Shown piece by piece: positions 44,885-53,347 of a stretch of DNA of 64,000 nucleotides. Below the pieces are notes generated by a model that did not search any database, was not told the DNA's origin, and saw only the letters and a list, made by a program, of their open reading frames with translations. A program made the position numbers and the translations under genes. Every line of letters starts with the position of its first letter. Within the stretch, counting starts at the first letter, position 1. The DNA comes from Solirubrobacter soli DSM 22325 (lineage in GTDB: Bacteria > Actinomycetota > Thermoleophilia > Solirubrobacterales > Solirubrobacteraceae). Location of the stretch: assembly GCF_000423665.1 (NCBI RefSeq), contig NZ_KE384073.1, positions 138,144 to 202,143 on the forward strand. Direction: 5' to 3'.

Positions 44885-45778
44885 GTGACAGACGTGGATG
44901 ACGAGCTTCGCCCGCTGCTCTTCTCGATCGCCTACCGGATGCTCGGGTCGGTCGCCGAGGCCGAGGACGTGGTCCAGGAGGCGTACGTGCGGCGGGCGTC
45001 CTCCGGGCCGGTGGAGAACGAGCGGGCGTTCATGACGACGGTCACGTCGCGACTGGCGATCGACGTCCTGCGTTCCGCGCGGGTGCGGCGCGAGAGCTAC
45101 GTGGGCGAGTGGCTTCCGGAGCCGCTCGTGGAGGCCGAGGCGCCGGCGGTCGTCGAGACCGACGAGTCGATCTCGTTGGCGATGCTGGTGTTGTTGGAGC
45201 GGCTGAACCCGGTCGAGCGGGCGGTGTTCGTGCTGCGCGAGTCCTTCGATGTCGACTTTGCGCAGGTCGCCGCGATCGTCGACCGCTCGGAGGACAACTG
45301 CCGTCAGATCCTCTCCCGCGCTCGCAGACGGGTGGCCGACGAGCGGCCGCGGTTCGACGCCGATCCGGCCGAGCGGCGCGCTCTGGCCTCCCGGTTCATC
45401 GCCGCCGCGCGGGAGGGGGATCTCGCGGGGCTGGTGGCGATGCTCGCCCCGGATGCCGTGCTCGTGGGCGACGGCGGCGGGATCGCCCGCTCGATCCCGG
45501 CGCCGATGCATGGCGCGGCCGCGATCGCTCGTGCCATGGTCACCTTCTACGGCCAGGTCGATGCGCTGGGGATCGGGTTCGAGGCGGTGTGGGTGAACGG
45601 TCAGCCGGGCTTCCGCACGTTCGATCCGCAGGGCCGGGTCGTCAACGTCGTCCAGTTGCAGATCGTCGACGGCCGCGTGGAGTCGATCTTCTCGATGCTC
45701 AACCCGGAGAAGCTCGGACATCTCGGCGAGACGTCCGAGCTGGGGCTACGGCCTAGTCGAGTAGGGCGCCGGCGCTGA
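44885..45778 (+). CDS. SigJ-type ECF sigma factor with SnoaL domain (297 aa)
   Basis: Region 2 (ELRPLLFSIAYRMLGSVAEAEDVVQEAYVR) and region 4 (LLERLNPVERAVFVLRESFDVDFAQVAAIVDRSEDNCRQILSRARRRV) are followed by a C-terminal SnoaL-like domain (about 175-285; RFIAAAREGDLAGLVAMLAPDAVLVGDGGG). This architecture marks the SigJ/ECF41-like group, in which the SnoaL domain tunes activity instead of an anti-sigma factor. The GTG start was chosen; an ATG 15 bases upstream is an alternative. It shares its tail with a convergent SDR gene (26-base overlap). Confidence 0.88.
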   Translation: MTDVDDELRPLLFSIAYRMLGSVAEAEDVVQEAYVRRASSGPVENERAFMTTVTSRLAIDVLRSARVRRESYVGEWLPEPLVEAEAPAVVETDESISLAMLVLLERLNPVERAVFVLRESFDVDFAQVAAIVDRSEDNCRQILSRARRRVADERPRFDADPAERRALASRFIAAAREGDLAGLVAMLAPDAVLVGDGGGIARSIPAPMHGAAAIARAMVTFYGQVDALGIGFEAVWVNGQPGFRTFDPQGRVVNVVQLQIVDGRVESIFSMLNPEKLGHLGETSELGLRPSRVGRRR

Positions 45779-46457
45779 CGTTCACGGTCGCGGCGGTCAT
45801 CGTCCGCGCGTGGTCGGAGGCGACGAAGGCGGCGACGCGGGCGACGTCCTTGAGCGTGGCCGCCTTTCCGGTGAGGGTGGCGTCGTCGAGGCTCTTGACG
45901 AGTTCGTCGCGGCCGGCGAAGCCGGTCGGGATCGATTCCGTGATGCCGCCGGTGCGGAGGGTGACCACGCGGACCTTGGGGTTCTCCGTCGCGAACTGGC
46001 GGCGCATGGCCTCGAGGGCGTGGAAGGCGACCTGGAGGCCGCCGATGCTGTAGCCGCGGATCGGGTCGCCCTCGCCGCCGAAGACCAGGATCACGCCCGC
46101 GCCGTGGTTCGCCGCCGCCTTGAAGGTGAGGAAGTGCGAGCGGGTGGCGGTGACGATCGGCGAGAGGAAGTCCTCGACGTCCATCGCCGCCATCGGCGTG
46201 CCCTGGACGTCGTTGATGCCGATCAGGTTGAACGAGATGTCGATGCGGCCGATCTGTTGCGCGTGCGCTTCGACGGCCTGCGGGTCGGTGGCGTCGACGA
46301 CCGCCGTCTCGAACTCGTCGCCGACCGCCTTGAGGGTGTCGAGGGTGCGTCCGGCCAGGTGGACCTTCGCGCCCTGGTCGGCGAACTCGCGGGCGACCGC
46401 CGCGCCGATGTTCCCGCCTCCGCCGTAGATGACCGCGTTCTTGCCTTTGAGCAGCAT
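45753..46457 (-). CDS. SDR-fold protein lacking the catalytic Lys (234 aa)
   Basis: The cofactor loop is IYGGGGNIGAAVA, and strand 2 LAGRTLD suggests NADPH. The usual active-site Tyr-x3-Lys is YSIGGLQ, with Gly where Lys should be, and the Ser region is VFGGEGD. So catalysis by the standard mechanism is doubtful; cofactor-binding or regulatory use is possible. The neighbours are the SigJ-type gene (convergent) and a divergent MFS transporter. Confidence 0.8.
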   Translation of the reverse strand: MLLKGKNAVIYGGGGNIGAAVAREFADQGAKVHLAGRTLDTLKAVGDEFETAVVDATDPQAVEAHAQQIGRIDISFNLIGINDVQGTPMAAMDVEDFLSPIVTATRSHFLTFKAAANHGAGVILVFGGEGDPIRGYSIGGLQVAFHALEAMRRQFATENPKVRVVTLRTGGITESIPTGFAGRDELVKSLDDATLTGKAATLKDVARVAAFVASDHARTMTAATVNVSAGALLD

Positions 46458-46503
46458 GTGGGTGATGACTACACGATCATCGAAAACTCATCGTCGGCGC
46501 TTG

Positions 46504-46509
46504 TATCGT
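46504..46509 (+). promoter_or_regulatory. -10 hexamer TATCGT for leaderless start
   Basis: TATCGT is 8 bases before the GTG of the MFS transporter, in a relatively AT-rich 60-base gap shared with the divergent SDR-fold gene. Confidence 0.5.
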
Positions 46510-46517
46510 CCCGCCGC

Positions 46518-47762
46518 GTGCCCGCGCGCTGGGGAACGGTGGCTGCGTACGCCGCGGTCGCCGCCGCCAATCAGCTGCTGTGGCTGACGTACGCGCCGAT
46601 CACCACCGACGTCGCGCGCCACTTCGACGTCTCCGAGAGCGCGGTCGGCTGGCTCTCCCAGGTGTTCCCGCTCGTGTACGTCCTGCTCGCGATCCCGGCT
46701 GGGCTGGCCTTGGACCGCCGCTTCCGGGGCGCCCTGCTGTTCGGGGCCTGGCTGACGGCCTTCGGCGGCGCGGTGCGCCTCGGCTCGGACACCTTCGCGT
46801 TCGCTTTGGCGGGCCAGATCCTGATCGCGATCGCCCAACCGCTGATCTTGAACGCGGTCACCAAGGTCGCGGCGACGTCGTTGCCGCCGCAGTCCTTGGC
46901 GCAGGGCATCTCGCTCGGCTCGGCGGGCATCTTCGCGGGCACCGCGCTCGCGCTCCCGCTCGGCCCCGCCCTCGCCGACGAGTCCTCGCTGATCCCGTTG
47001 CTCGTCGTCGACCTCGTCATCGCGCTCGCCGCAGCGCTGTGGCTGACCGCGGCGATGACCCGCACGCCCGCGCCGGCGCCGGCCGCCGCCTCGCCGCCCG
47101 TGGCCACGCCCACGCCCGGCGCCACCTCGCCGGCTGTGGCCACGCCCGCGCCCGGCGCCACCTCGCCGGCCCACGCCACGCCCACGCCCGGCGCCACCTC
47201 GCCGCCCGTGGCCACGCCGGCGTTCGCCGGCCGCGCCGAACTGCGCGCCGTGTGGGCCGACCGCACCATCCGGCGGCTTTCCGCGGTCGCGTTCCTCGGG
47301 TTCGGCGTGTTCGTCGCGCTCACGACGTGGCTGCAGGCCCTGCTCGAGCCCGCGGGGGTCTCGGATGAGACGGCCGGGATCCTCCTCGGCGTCATGGTCC
47401 TGGCGGGGGTGGTCGGGTCCGCGACGTTGCCCGCGCCGATTGCCCGGCGCGGCTTGGAGCGGGCGTTCCTGCGGGTGGCGGCGGTCGTGGCCGCGGCCGG
47501 CTGCGTGTTCCTCGCGCTGGCGCCCGGCGCCGCCGCGGTGGTGGTGATCCCGCTGGGCGTGGTGCTGCTCGGCAGCCTGCCGGTGGTCCTCGAGCTGACC
47601 GAGCGGCGCAGCGAGTCCAGCGCCGCCGCGGCGCTGATCTGGCTGGCCGGCAACGCGGGCGGGATCGTCGTGGCCGTGCTCGTGCAGGCGACGCAGGATC
47701 GTCCCGCCGCGGCGTTCTCGCTCCTTGCGGTCACCGCCGCGCTCGTGCTCGCCGTCGCGTGA
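46518..47762 (+). CDS. MFS transporter with Pro/Thr repeat loop (414 aa)
   Basis: It has 12 predicted helices (MFS-1). The N-half is AAVAAANQLLWLTYAPITTDVARHFDVSESAVGWLSQVFPLVYVLLAIPAGLALDRRF. The central cytoplasmic loop (about 180-235) is made of repeats APGATSPxxATPTP encoded by about three and a half 36-base units, which is unusual for MFS. The C-half continues LSAVAFLGFGVFVALTTWLQALLEPAGVSDETAGILLG. Substrate unknown. The start is supported by TATCGT-N8-GTG. Confidence 0.82.
   Translation: MPARWGTVAAYAAVAAANQLLWLTYAPITTDVARHFDVSESAVGWLSQVFPLVYVLLAIPAGLALDRRFRGALLFGAWLTAFGGAVRLGSDTFAFALAGQILIAIAQPLILNAVTKVAATSLPPQSLAQGISLGSAGIFAGTALALPLGPALADESSLIPLLVVDLVIALAAALWLTAAMTRTPAPAPAAASPPVATPTPGATSPAVATPAPGATSPAHATPTPGATSPPVATPAFAGRAELRAVWADRTIRRLSAVAFLGFGVFVALTTWLQALLEPAGVSDETAGILLGVMVLAGVVGSATLPAPIARRGLERAFLRVAAVVAAAGCVFLALAPGAAAVVVIPLGVVLLGSLPVVLELTERRSESSAAAALIWLAGNAGGIVVAVLVQATQDRPAAAFSLLAVTAALVLAVA
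47092..47216 (+). repeat. 36-bp repeats inside the MFS gene
   Basis: Units of 36 bases containing GCCACGCCC and CCCGGCGCCACCTCGCC are repeated head to tail about three and a half times, in frame, encoding the Pro/Thr/Ala loop between the two halves of the transporter. Confidence 0.75.
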
Positions 47763-47795
47763 AGGAAGCGGCCCGCGCGCCGCGAAACCCGCCTC

Positions 47796-48197
47796 ATGAG
47801 CGAGACGGACAACAGCACCGAACTGCCGCACGTCTCCGGGGAGGAGCTGCGCGCCGCCTTGACCCCGCGTGGGGAGACCCGCCGCAACCCGGTACTGGTG
47901 ACCGAGCACGACGACGGGGAGCTCAAGCAGCTCAAGGAGGCCCTCGCGACGGCCGACGGCCTGCGCAGCGAACTGGACGCCAGCCGCCGCCTGATCGACT
48001 CCGCCCGCGCCGACGCGATCGAGCTCCGCGCCTCACTGGAAGCCGCCCGCGAGGACGCGAAGGAGCTCCGCCTCGAGCTCACCCGCGCCCGCGCCGAGTC
48101 CCACGAACGCCGCGAGGCCCTCGCGACCCTCCTCAACGCCGGCCTCTTCCGCCGCCGCAAGGTCATCGCGGACCTCAAATCCCGCAACGCTTTCTAA
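47796..48197 (+). CDS. Small coiled-coil protein (133 aa)
   Basis: After a flexible N-terminus (about 1-40), residues about 42-115 form a long charged helix with heptad-like Leu/Ala spacing (LKQLKEALATADGLRSELDASRRLIDSARADAIELRASLEAAREDAKELRLEL). It ends with a basic tail (FRRRKVIADLKSR). No membrane helix or signal is seen and no family is recognised. It follows the transporter by 33 bases and could be its cytosolic partner. Confidence 0.65.
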   Translation: MSETDNSTELPHVSGEELRAALTPRGETRRNPVLVTEHDDGELKQLKEALATADGLRSELDASRRLIDSARADAIELRASLEAAREDAKELRLELTRARAESHERREALATLLNAGLFRRRKVIADLKSRNAF

Positions 48198-48330
48198 ACT
48201 ACACCTAAATTGCCAGGCACCTTAGGTTGTCTTTAGGTGCGATTCAGCGCTGCTGCGCGGCGATGGGACGCGATCGCTCACCTAAACCCGAGATAAGGGG
48301 TCAGGCACTTTAGGTGGGGTTTAGTTAAAC
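48185..48330. repeat. Two copies of the CACCTAAA...TTTAGGTG element
   Basis: CACCTAAA (48202-48209) and TTTAGGTG (48232-48239) enclose 22 bases; CACCTAAA (48279-48286) and TTTAGGTG (48309-48316) also enclose exactly 22. Read in matching orientation, the inner parts share TAAGGGGTCAGGCAC-like cores. A further GTTTAG follows each TTTAGGTG two to three bases on. The copies face in opposite directions between a gene tail and a convergent SDR gene. Confidence 0.75.
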
Positions 48331-48345
48331 CGGGCCAGGCCTTCT

Positions 48346-49065
48346 TTATTTGCGGAGGCGGAGGTTCTGCATGCCTCCGTCGACGAAGAGCGCGGTGCCG
48401 GTGGAGGCGGTTGCGGTGGCGAGGTAGACGATGCCGTCGGCGACCTCCTGGGCTGAGACCAGGCGGCCCATCGGCTGGCGGGCGTTCAGGGCGGCGCGTT
48501 CGGCGTCCGGGTCGTCGGCGGCGTCCAGCAGCCGGCCGATCCAGGGGGTGTCGGCGGTGCCCGGGCAGACGCAGTTGACGCGGATGCCCTCGCCCACGTG
48601 GTCGGCGGCCATCGCCATGGTCAGGGACAGGACGGCGCCCTTCGAAGCGCTGTACAAGGCGCGTTGCGGGAGGCCGGCGGTCGCGGCGACCGAGCAGGTG
48701 TTGACGATCGAGGCGCATGACGACGCGCGCAAAGCAGGAAGCGCGGCCCGCGCCATCCGCACCATGCCCACGACGTTGACGTCGTAGACCCGGTGCCACT
48801 CCTCGTCGGAGTTGTCCTCGACCGTCCCCGCGGCGCCGATGCCCGCGTTGTTGACGAGCACGTCGAGCCCGCCCAACCGCGACACCGCCTCGGCGACCGC
48901 CGCCGCCACGCCAGAAGCGTCCGTCACGTCGACCTGGATGGCATCGGAGCCCGCCACCACGTCGCGGTCGAACACGATCACCCGCGCGCCCTGCTCCCGC
49001 AGCTTCGCGACCACTGCCGCGCCGATCCCCGACGCACCGCCCGTCACGATCACCCGCAGAGCCAT
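48346..49065 (-). CDS. Short-chain dehydrogenase/reductase (239 aa)
   Basis: This is a classical SDR with TGGASGIGAAVV, NNAGIGAAG, catalytic Ser in VNTCSVAA, YSASKGAV and a C-terminal TGTALFVDGGMQN. An acidic residue after strand 2 (VFDRD) indicates NAD preference. ATGA overlap with the preceding ThDP-enzyme gene makes a two-gene operon, so the SDR may act on the carboligation or decarboxylation product. Confidence 0.9.
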   Translation of the reverse strand: MALRVIVTGGASGIGAAVVAKLREQGARVIVFDRDVVAGSDAIQVDVTDASGVAAAVAEAVSRLGGLDVLVNNAGIGAAGTVEDNSDEEWHRVYDVNVVGMVRMARAALPALRASSCASIVNTCSVAATAGLPQRALYSASKGAVLSLTMAMAADHVGEGIRVNCVCPGTADTPWIGRLLDAADDPDAERAALNARQPMGRLVSAQEVADGIVYLATATASTGTALFVDGGMQNLRLRK

Positions 49066-50600
49066 CAGACCACCGCCTCGATCAGGTGCGGACCCGGCTC
49101 GGAGAACGCCTCACGCAGCGCACCCACCAGCCCGCGAACATCGTCGACCCGCCGCCCCGGCACCCCCATCGACTGCGCCAGCCCCGCGAACGACAACTCC
49201 GGCCGGCCGATGTCCATCAACTCCCGCGCGGCGGCCCCGTCCCCCGAAGCGCCCACCCGCGAGAACTCGAACTCCAGGATCGCGTAGGAGCGATTGGCGA
49301 TGATGATCGTCGTCACGTCGAGGCCCTCCCGAGCCTGGGTCCAGAGCGACTGGATCGTGTACATGGCCGACCCGTCGGCCTCCAGGTTGACGACCGGCCG
49401 CCCACCCGCGCCCACCGCGGCGCCCGTCGCCGCCGGCATGCCCCAGCCGATCGACCCGCCGGTCAGGAACAGGTAGTCGTGCTCGCCCGCACCCGCGGTG
49501 CGCTCGACGAACAGCACCGACGCCGTCACCGCCTCGTCGACCACCACCGCGTCATCCGGCAGCAGCGCACCGACCACCGCGCTCAGGTTGTCGACGTTCA
49601 ACGGCCCGTCGGACGGCAAGACGACGCGCTCGACCGGCGCCCCCGGCACGTAGGCCGGCGCGCTCACCTCGCTCGCCAGCGCGGCGAGCGCGCCCAGCGC
49701 GTCCTCGCCCGGAGCGGCAAGCGTGAGGATCTCCGTCGAAGGGTCGGCCAGCAGGCTCGGCTGCCCCGGGTACGCGAAGAAGCCGACGGGCGGCCGCGTG
49801 TCCACGAGCACCAGAGCAGAGAACCCGGAAAGCGCGTCGACCGCCATCTCCGTCAGGTACGGCACCCCCAGCGGCCGGGGCCGCGAGCCGCCGCGCGCCA
49901 GTCGCGGCGCGAACGTGTCGCGCAGCAGGGTCGCGCCGGTCGCGGCGCTGATCCGCGCGGCGAGCGCCAACCCGTGCGCCGAGGTCGCGACGCCGCCCAG
50001 CAGCAGGGCGGCGGAGCGGCCGCGCAGCGCGCGGGCGGCGGCGGACACGGCCTCCGCGGGAACCGCCAGCGGCTTGGGAACGGGCACCGGCGGGACCGGG
50101 CCGAGACTCTCGCCCCACCCGGCGTCGGCCGGAAGGATCAACGTCGCCACGCCACCCGCCCACGCGGCGGCGACCGCCTCGGCCGTGTCGGACGCGGCCG
50201 TGCGGGCGTCGCGCGTCGTCCGCACCCACGACGAAGCCGGCCGCACGACGGACTCGATGTCCGACGCCAGCGGCGCGCCGAGCGGCTTGTGAGCGACGGC
50301 GTGATCGCCGACCAGGTTCACCATCGGCGTCCGGCCCTTGTACGCGTTGTGCACGTTCGCGAACGCGTTCCCGAACCCCGGCCCGAGGTGCAGCAGCGTC
50401 GCCGCCGGGCTGCCCTCCATGCGGGCGTACCCGTCCGCGGCCCCCGACGCCACGCCCTCGAACAAGGTCAGCACGCCGCGCACGCCCGGCACCCGGTCGA
50501 GCGCCGCCACCAGGTGCATCTCCGACGTCCCCGGGTTGGCGAAGCAGACCTCGACACCCGCGGCCGCCAGCGTCCGCAGGACGCTCTCCGCCCCGTTCAA
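49065..50600 (-). CDS. ThDP-dependent enzyme, acetolactate-synthase-like (511 aa)
   Basis: The three-domain ThDP enzyme has an N-terminal PYR domain with catalytic Glu in TLFEGVASGAADGYARM, a central domain (about 180-320) and a C-terminal PP domain with the ThDP-binding GDG-type motif changed to EADGSAMYTIQSLWTQAREG...NRSYAILEFE. Members include benzoylformate decarboxylase and acetolactate-synthase-like proteins; the substrate is not settled, and FAD-site residues of true ALS are not evident. TTG appears to be the only available start; no TANNNT box is seen. Confidence 0.85.
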   Translation of the reverse strand: MNGAESVLRTLAAAGVEVCFANPGTSEMHLVAALDRVPGVRGVLTLFEGVASGAADGYARMEGSPAATLLHLGPGFGNAFANVHNAYKGRTPMVNLVGDHAVAHKPLGAPLASDIESVVRPASSWVRTTRDARTAASDTAEAVAAAWAGGVATLILPADAGWGESLGPVPPVPVPKPLAVPAEAVSAAARALRGRSAALLLGGVATSAHGLALAARISAATGATLLRDTFAPRLARGGSRPRPLGVPYLTEMAVDALSGFSALVLVDTRPPVGFFAYPGQPSLLADPSTEILTLAAPGEDALGALAALASEVSAPAYVPGAPVERVVLPSDGPLNVDNLSAVVGALLPDDAVVVDEAVTASVLFVERTAGAGEHDYLFLTGGSIGWGMPAATGAAVGAGGRPVVNLEADGSAMYTIQSLWTQAREGLDVTTIIIANRSYAILEFEFSRVGASGDGAAARELMDIGRPELSFAGLAQSMGVPGRRVDDVRGLVGALREAFSEPGPHLIEAVV

Positions 50601-50627
50601 GTCACAGCCTCAGACATCCGCGGAATG

Positions 50628-50633
50628 TACGCT
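50628..50633 (+). promoter_or_regulatory. -10 hexamer TACGCT for leaderless start
   Basis: TACGCT is exactly 7 bases before the GTG of the DUF1707 gene; no Shine-Dalgarno is present. Confidence 0.6.
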
Positions 50634-50640
50634 GAGACGG

Positions 50641-51267
50641 GTGACCGACGACTCGCTCCCCGAGCTACGGGCCTCAGACGCCGACCGCGAGCACCACGCC
50701 GAAGTCCTCCGCAAGGCCGCCGGCGAGGGCCGTCTGACGATGGACGAGCTCGACGAGCGCCTGACCACCGTCTACGAGTCGCGCACCCACAAGGAGCTGG
50801 AGCGGCTGGTCGCCGACGTCGTCGTCCCCGGCGAACGGCCCCACGCCGACCGCATGCCGGTGCGACGCGGCGAGGAGGGGCCGAGCTGGCTCGTCGCGAT
50901 CCTCAGCGGCCGCGACCGCAAAGGCCGCTGGCTCGTGGGCCGCAACCTCAAGGTGATCAACATCCTCGGTGGTTCGGACCTCGACCTCAACGACGCCGAG
51001 CTCGCCGACGACGTGGTCGAGATGACCGTCATCGCGGTGCTGGGCGGCGCGGACATCCGCGTCCCCGAGGGCTTGAACGTCGAGCTCACCGACTTCGCCA
51101 TCCTCGGCGGCAATGACTCGGACCTCGGCGTCGAGCGACCCGACCCGGGCGGCCCGACCCTGCGCCTGCGGGTGATCTCGATCCTCGGCGGGACCGACGT
51201 CAGGCGCGGCCGCAAGCGCAGCCGCGCCGAGCGCAAGGCGCACAAGCACCTACGACACGGGAGCTGA
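50641..51267 (+). CDS. DUF1707 / LiaF-like envelope-stress protein (208 aa)
   Basis: The N-terminal DUF1707 helix-rich region (about 8-58; ELRASDADREHHAEVLRKAAGEGRLTMDELDERLTTVYESRTHKELERLVADV) is followed by a linker and a right-handed beta-roll of the cell-wall-active-antibiotics-response type, seen as three repeats of ILGG (VINILGGSDLDL, VIAVLGGADIRV, FAILGGNDSDL, VISILGGTDVR). Lacking membrane helices, it resembles cytosolic actinobacterial relatives of LiaF. The C-terminus is basic. It converges with a small gene. Confidence 0.85.
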   Translation: MTDDSLPELRASDADREHHAEVLRKAAGEGRLTMDELDERLTTVYESRTHKELERLVADVVVPGERPHADRMPVRRGEEGPSWLVAILSGRDRKGRWLVGRNLKVINILGGSDLDLNDAELADDVVEMTVIAVLGGADIRVPEGLNVELTDFAILGGNDSDLGVERPDPGGPTLRLRVISILGGTDVRRGRKRSRAERKAHKHLRHGS

Positions 51268-51588
51268 CGCCGCGGGGCGCTCGAGCGCCCGCGGCACCAG
51301 AAGCGCCGTGATCGGGCCGATCGCGAGCCGCTCGCTCGACCCGGGCGGGAGGTCGCCGCGCCCGGTGCGCGGGTCGCGCGGCGGGACCGGCAGGCCGAAC
51401 AGCTTGTGGCCGTGCTCGGCGGCGTGCAGGCGCAGGGCGCGACCGGCGTCGGGGCGGCCGAGCCGCCACCCGGCGGCGACCAGCTGCGACCCGTGCCACA
51501 GCTCCCAGCGCCAGCGCCGGAACGGCATCCGCCCCGGAGGCAGCGGATAGAGGCTGTAGGCGAACTCGAGGCCGTGAACGGTCGGCAC
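51250..51588 (-). CDS. Hypothetical protein (112 aa)
   Basis: I do not recognise a family. It is Arg/Pro/Trp-rich, with HGLEFAYSLYPLPPGRMPFRRWRWELWHGSQLVAAGWRLGRP near the start and GHKLFGLPVPPRD in the middle; no signal or membrane helix. The composition is like that of a real coding gene and it fills the space between a convergent gene and a promoter region. The GTG start is 9 bases after TAGCGT on this strand. Overlap with the DUF1707 gene is 18 bases. Confidence 0.55.
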   Translation of the reverse strand: MPTVHGLEFAYSLYPLPPGRMPFRRWRWELWHGSQLVAAGWRLGRPDAGRALRLHAAEHGHKLFGLPVPPRDPRTGRGDLPPGSSERLAIGPITALLVPRALERPAASAPVS

Positions 51589-51727
51589 GAGCCTCCAACG
51601 CTAGCGCGCCGGTTTCCCGTCGGCCCCGGCAATGATCCGGCAAGGAGCCGGCAACCCCGCCGTGTGAAGCTCCGCCAAGGAACTGCCAAGAAAACCTCAG
51701 CCGGGTCTCAGTTGATTTGTCACTGAC

Positions 51728-53338
51728 ATGGCTGGGACCACAACCGACAACCCCCGCACGGACGCGGCGAGGGAGCGCACGGGGCACGATGCCCCGCCGG
51801 CGCGCGAGCGACCCGTCGTGGGCGGCCGCTCGATCGACACGGACGCTCGTACCCGCGCATACGTCGCGGCCCTGCAGCGCGACCTCAACCGGCATCTGAT
51901 CACGCTCGGCTCGCCGACCGTCCTGGCGGTCGACGGCCTCTGGGAACGCGACACGGACGTCGCGTTCCGCCGCGTCTGCCGTGTCCTCGGCCTGGAGCCC
52001 AAGCGCAGCGTGCGCACGTTCCGCGCGATCGGCGGCGCGATCGCCCCGCTCACGGACGCCGAGCGGGAGAAGGCGCGCACGGACGGCGCGGCCTATGAGG
52101 CCGAGCTGCGCCACCACTTCGCCCACGCGAAGCCGCCCGAGCCCGAGCCCGAGCCCGAGCCGGACCCCGACGAACGCCTCGTGGCCGCGCTGCGAAAGGC
52201 GGGCGCCCGCTACGAGGACGAGATCGTCCGCGAGGCCAAGCGCTCCGGCCTCTCCGCGTCGCTGATCTGCGCGGTCCTCGAGGTCGAGTCCGGCTTCCGC
52301 AACGTCTTCGGCCACGACAACGTCCGCAACCCGATCAAGAGCCCGCCGAACGGCCTGCTCACGGTCACGCCCGAGCTCTACGCGAAGTACCTCGCCTTCC
52401 GCCGCCAAGGCCTCGGCAACCAGGGCGTCGGCCCGATGCAGCTCACCGACCCCGGGCTGCAGGACCGCGCCGACGCGCTCGGCGGGTGCGAGCAGGTCGG
52501 ACCCAACATCCGCGTCGGCGTCGAGTTCCTGGCCGGGAACATCAAGCGCCTCGGCCTCTACCGGGGCGTCGCGGCCTACAACGGCTCGACCGTCTACGCC
52601 GACAAGGTCCTGCCGCTGGAGAAGCGGTGGCGCGCGCGGCTGGACGACGGCGTCCCCGCCGCGCCGCGGACCCTGAACGTCCCGATGAGCGGCAGCGACG
52701 TCCTCGCGCTGCAACGCGTCGTCAACCAGCGGTTCACGGAGTGGAAGATCGGCATCCGGATCGCCGAGGACGGCGACTTCGGCGCCGAGACGCGCAAGGC
52801 GGCGCGCCGTGTCGCGTACGGGCTCGGCGCTGCCACGGCCGACTATCGCGACGGCATCACGCCCGGGCTGCGCTCCAAGCTGCGCCGCCCGACCCGCCGG
52901 ACCGCGGCCGACCTCGAGCGCGCCCGCCGCAGGCGTCCCTGGCTGCGCAAGCTGCGCGCCGCGAACAGCGCCTCGGGCTCGTACCCGCTGGCCGTCCACG
53001 GCCCGATCATCGGCGAGCCCTATCACGGCACCCACACGCTCGGGAACTGGCAGTCCGACAACGCCCAGGACATCCGCGTCCCGGTCGGCACGGCGGTGAT
53101 CGCGCTCGCCGACGGCGTGATCGTCAAGACCTACAACGCCCCGTCGGGGCAGACCGCCGGCTGGCAGGTGACCCTGCGCGGCGCGAGCAACGCCTGGTTC
53201 TACGGCCACCTGTCCACGGTCTCCGTGAAGGCGGGCGACCGTGTGCGCAAGGGCCAGACGATCGGCGCGTCCGGGTCCGCGAACGGCGTTCCCCACCTTC
53301 ACATCGGCCAGCAGTTCGGCCGGCCCGACTTCCACTGA
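51728..53338 (+). CDS. Multidomain peptidoglycan lysin without signal peptide (536 aa)
   Basis: The domains in order are a peptidoglycan-binding-like domain (about 35-115), a Glu/Pro linker (EPEPEPEPDPD), a lytic transglycosylase (SLT) domain (about 165-305) with ICAVLEVESGFRNV (catalytic Glu near 187), GVGPMQLTDPG and AAYNGSTVYADKV, a second binding domain (about 315-400) and an M23/LytM-like endopeptidase (about 425-536) with NAQDIRVPVGT, WFYGHLS and PHLHIG. In M23 the first zinc His is replaced (SDNAQD). There is no signal peptide, so export would need a holin or lysis, as in phages. RBS GAGGAG precedes the next gene. Confidence 0.85.
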   Translation: MAGTTTDNPRTDAARERTGHDAPPARERPVVGGRSIDTDARTRAYVAALQRDLNRHLITLGSPTVLAVDGLWERDTDVAFRRVCRVLGLEPKRSVRTFRAIGGAIAPLTDAEREKARTDGAAYEAELRHHFAHAKPPEPEPEPEPDPDERLVAALRKAGARYEDEIVREAKRSGLSASLICAVLEVESGFRNVFGHDNVRNPIKSPPNGLLTVTPELYAKYLAFRRQGLGNQGVGPMQLTDPGLQDRADALGGCEQVGPNIRVGVEFLAGNIKRLGLYRGVAAYNGSTVYADKVLPLEKRWRARLDDGVPAAPRTLNVPMSGSDVLALQRVVNQRFTEWKIGIRIAEDGDFGAETRKAARRVAYGLGAATADYRDGITPGLRSKLRRPTRRTAADLERARRRRPWLRKLRAANSASGSYPLAVHGPIIGEPYHGTHTLGNWQSDNAQDIRVPVGTAVIALADGVIVKTYNAPSGQTAGWQVTLRGASNAWFYGHLSTVSVKAGDRVRKGQTIGASGSANGVPHLHIGQQFGRPDFH

Positions 53339-53347
53339 GGAGCAGAC

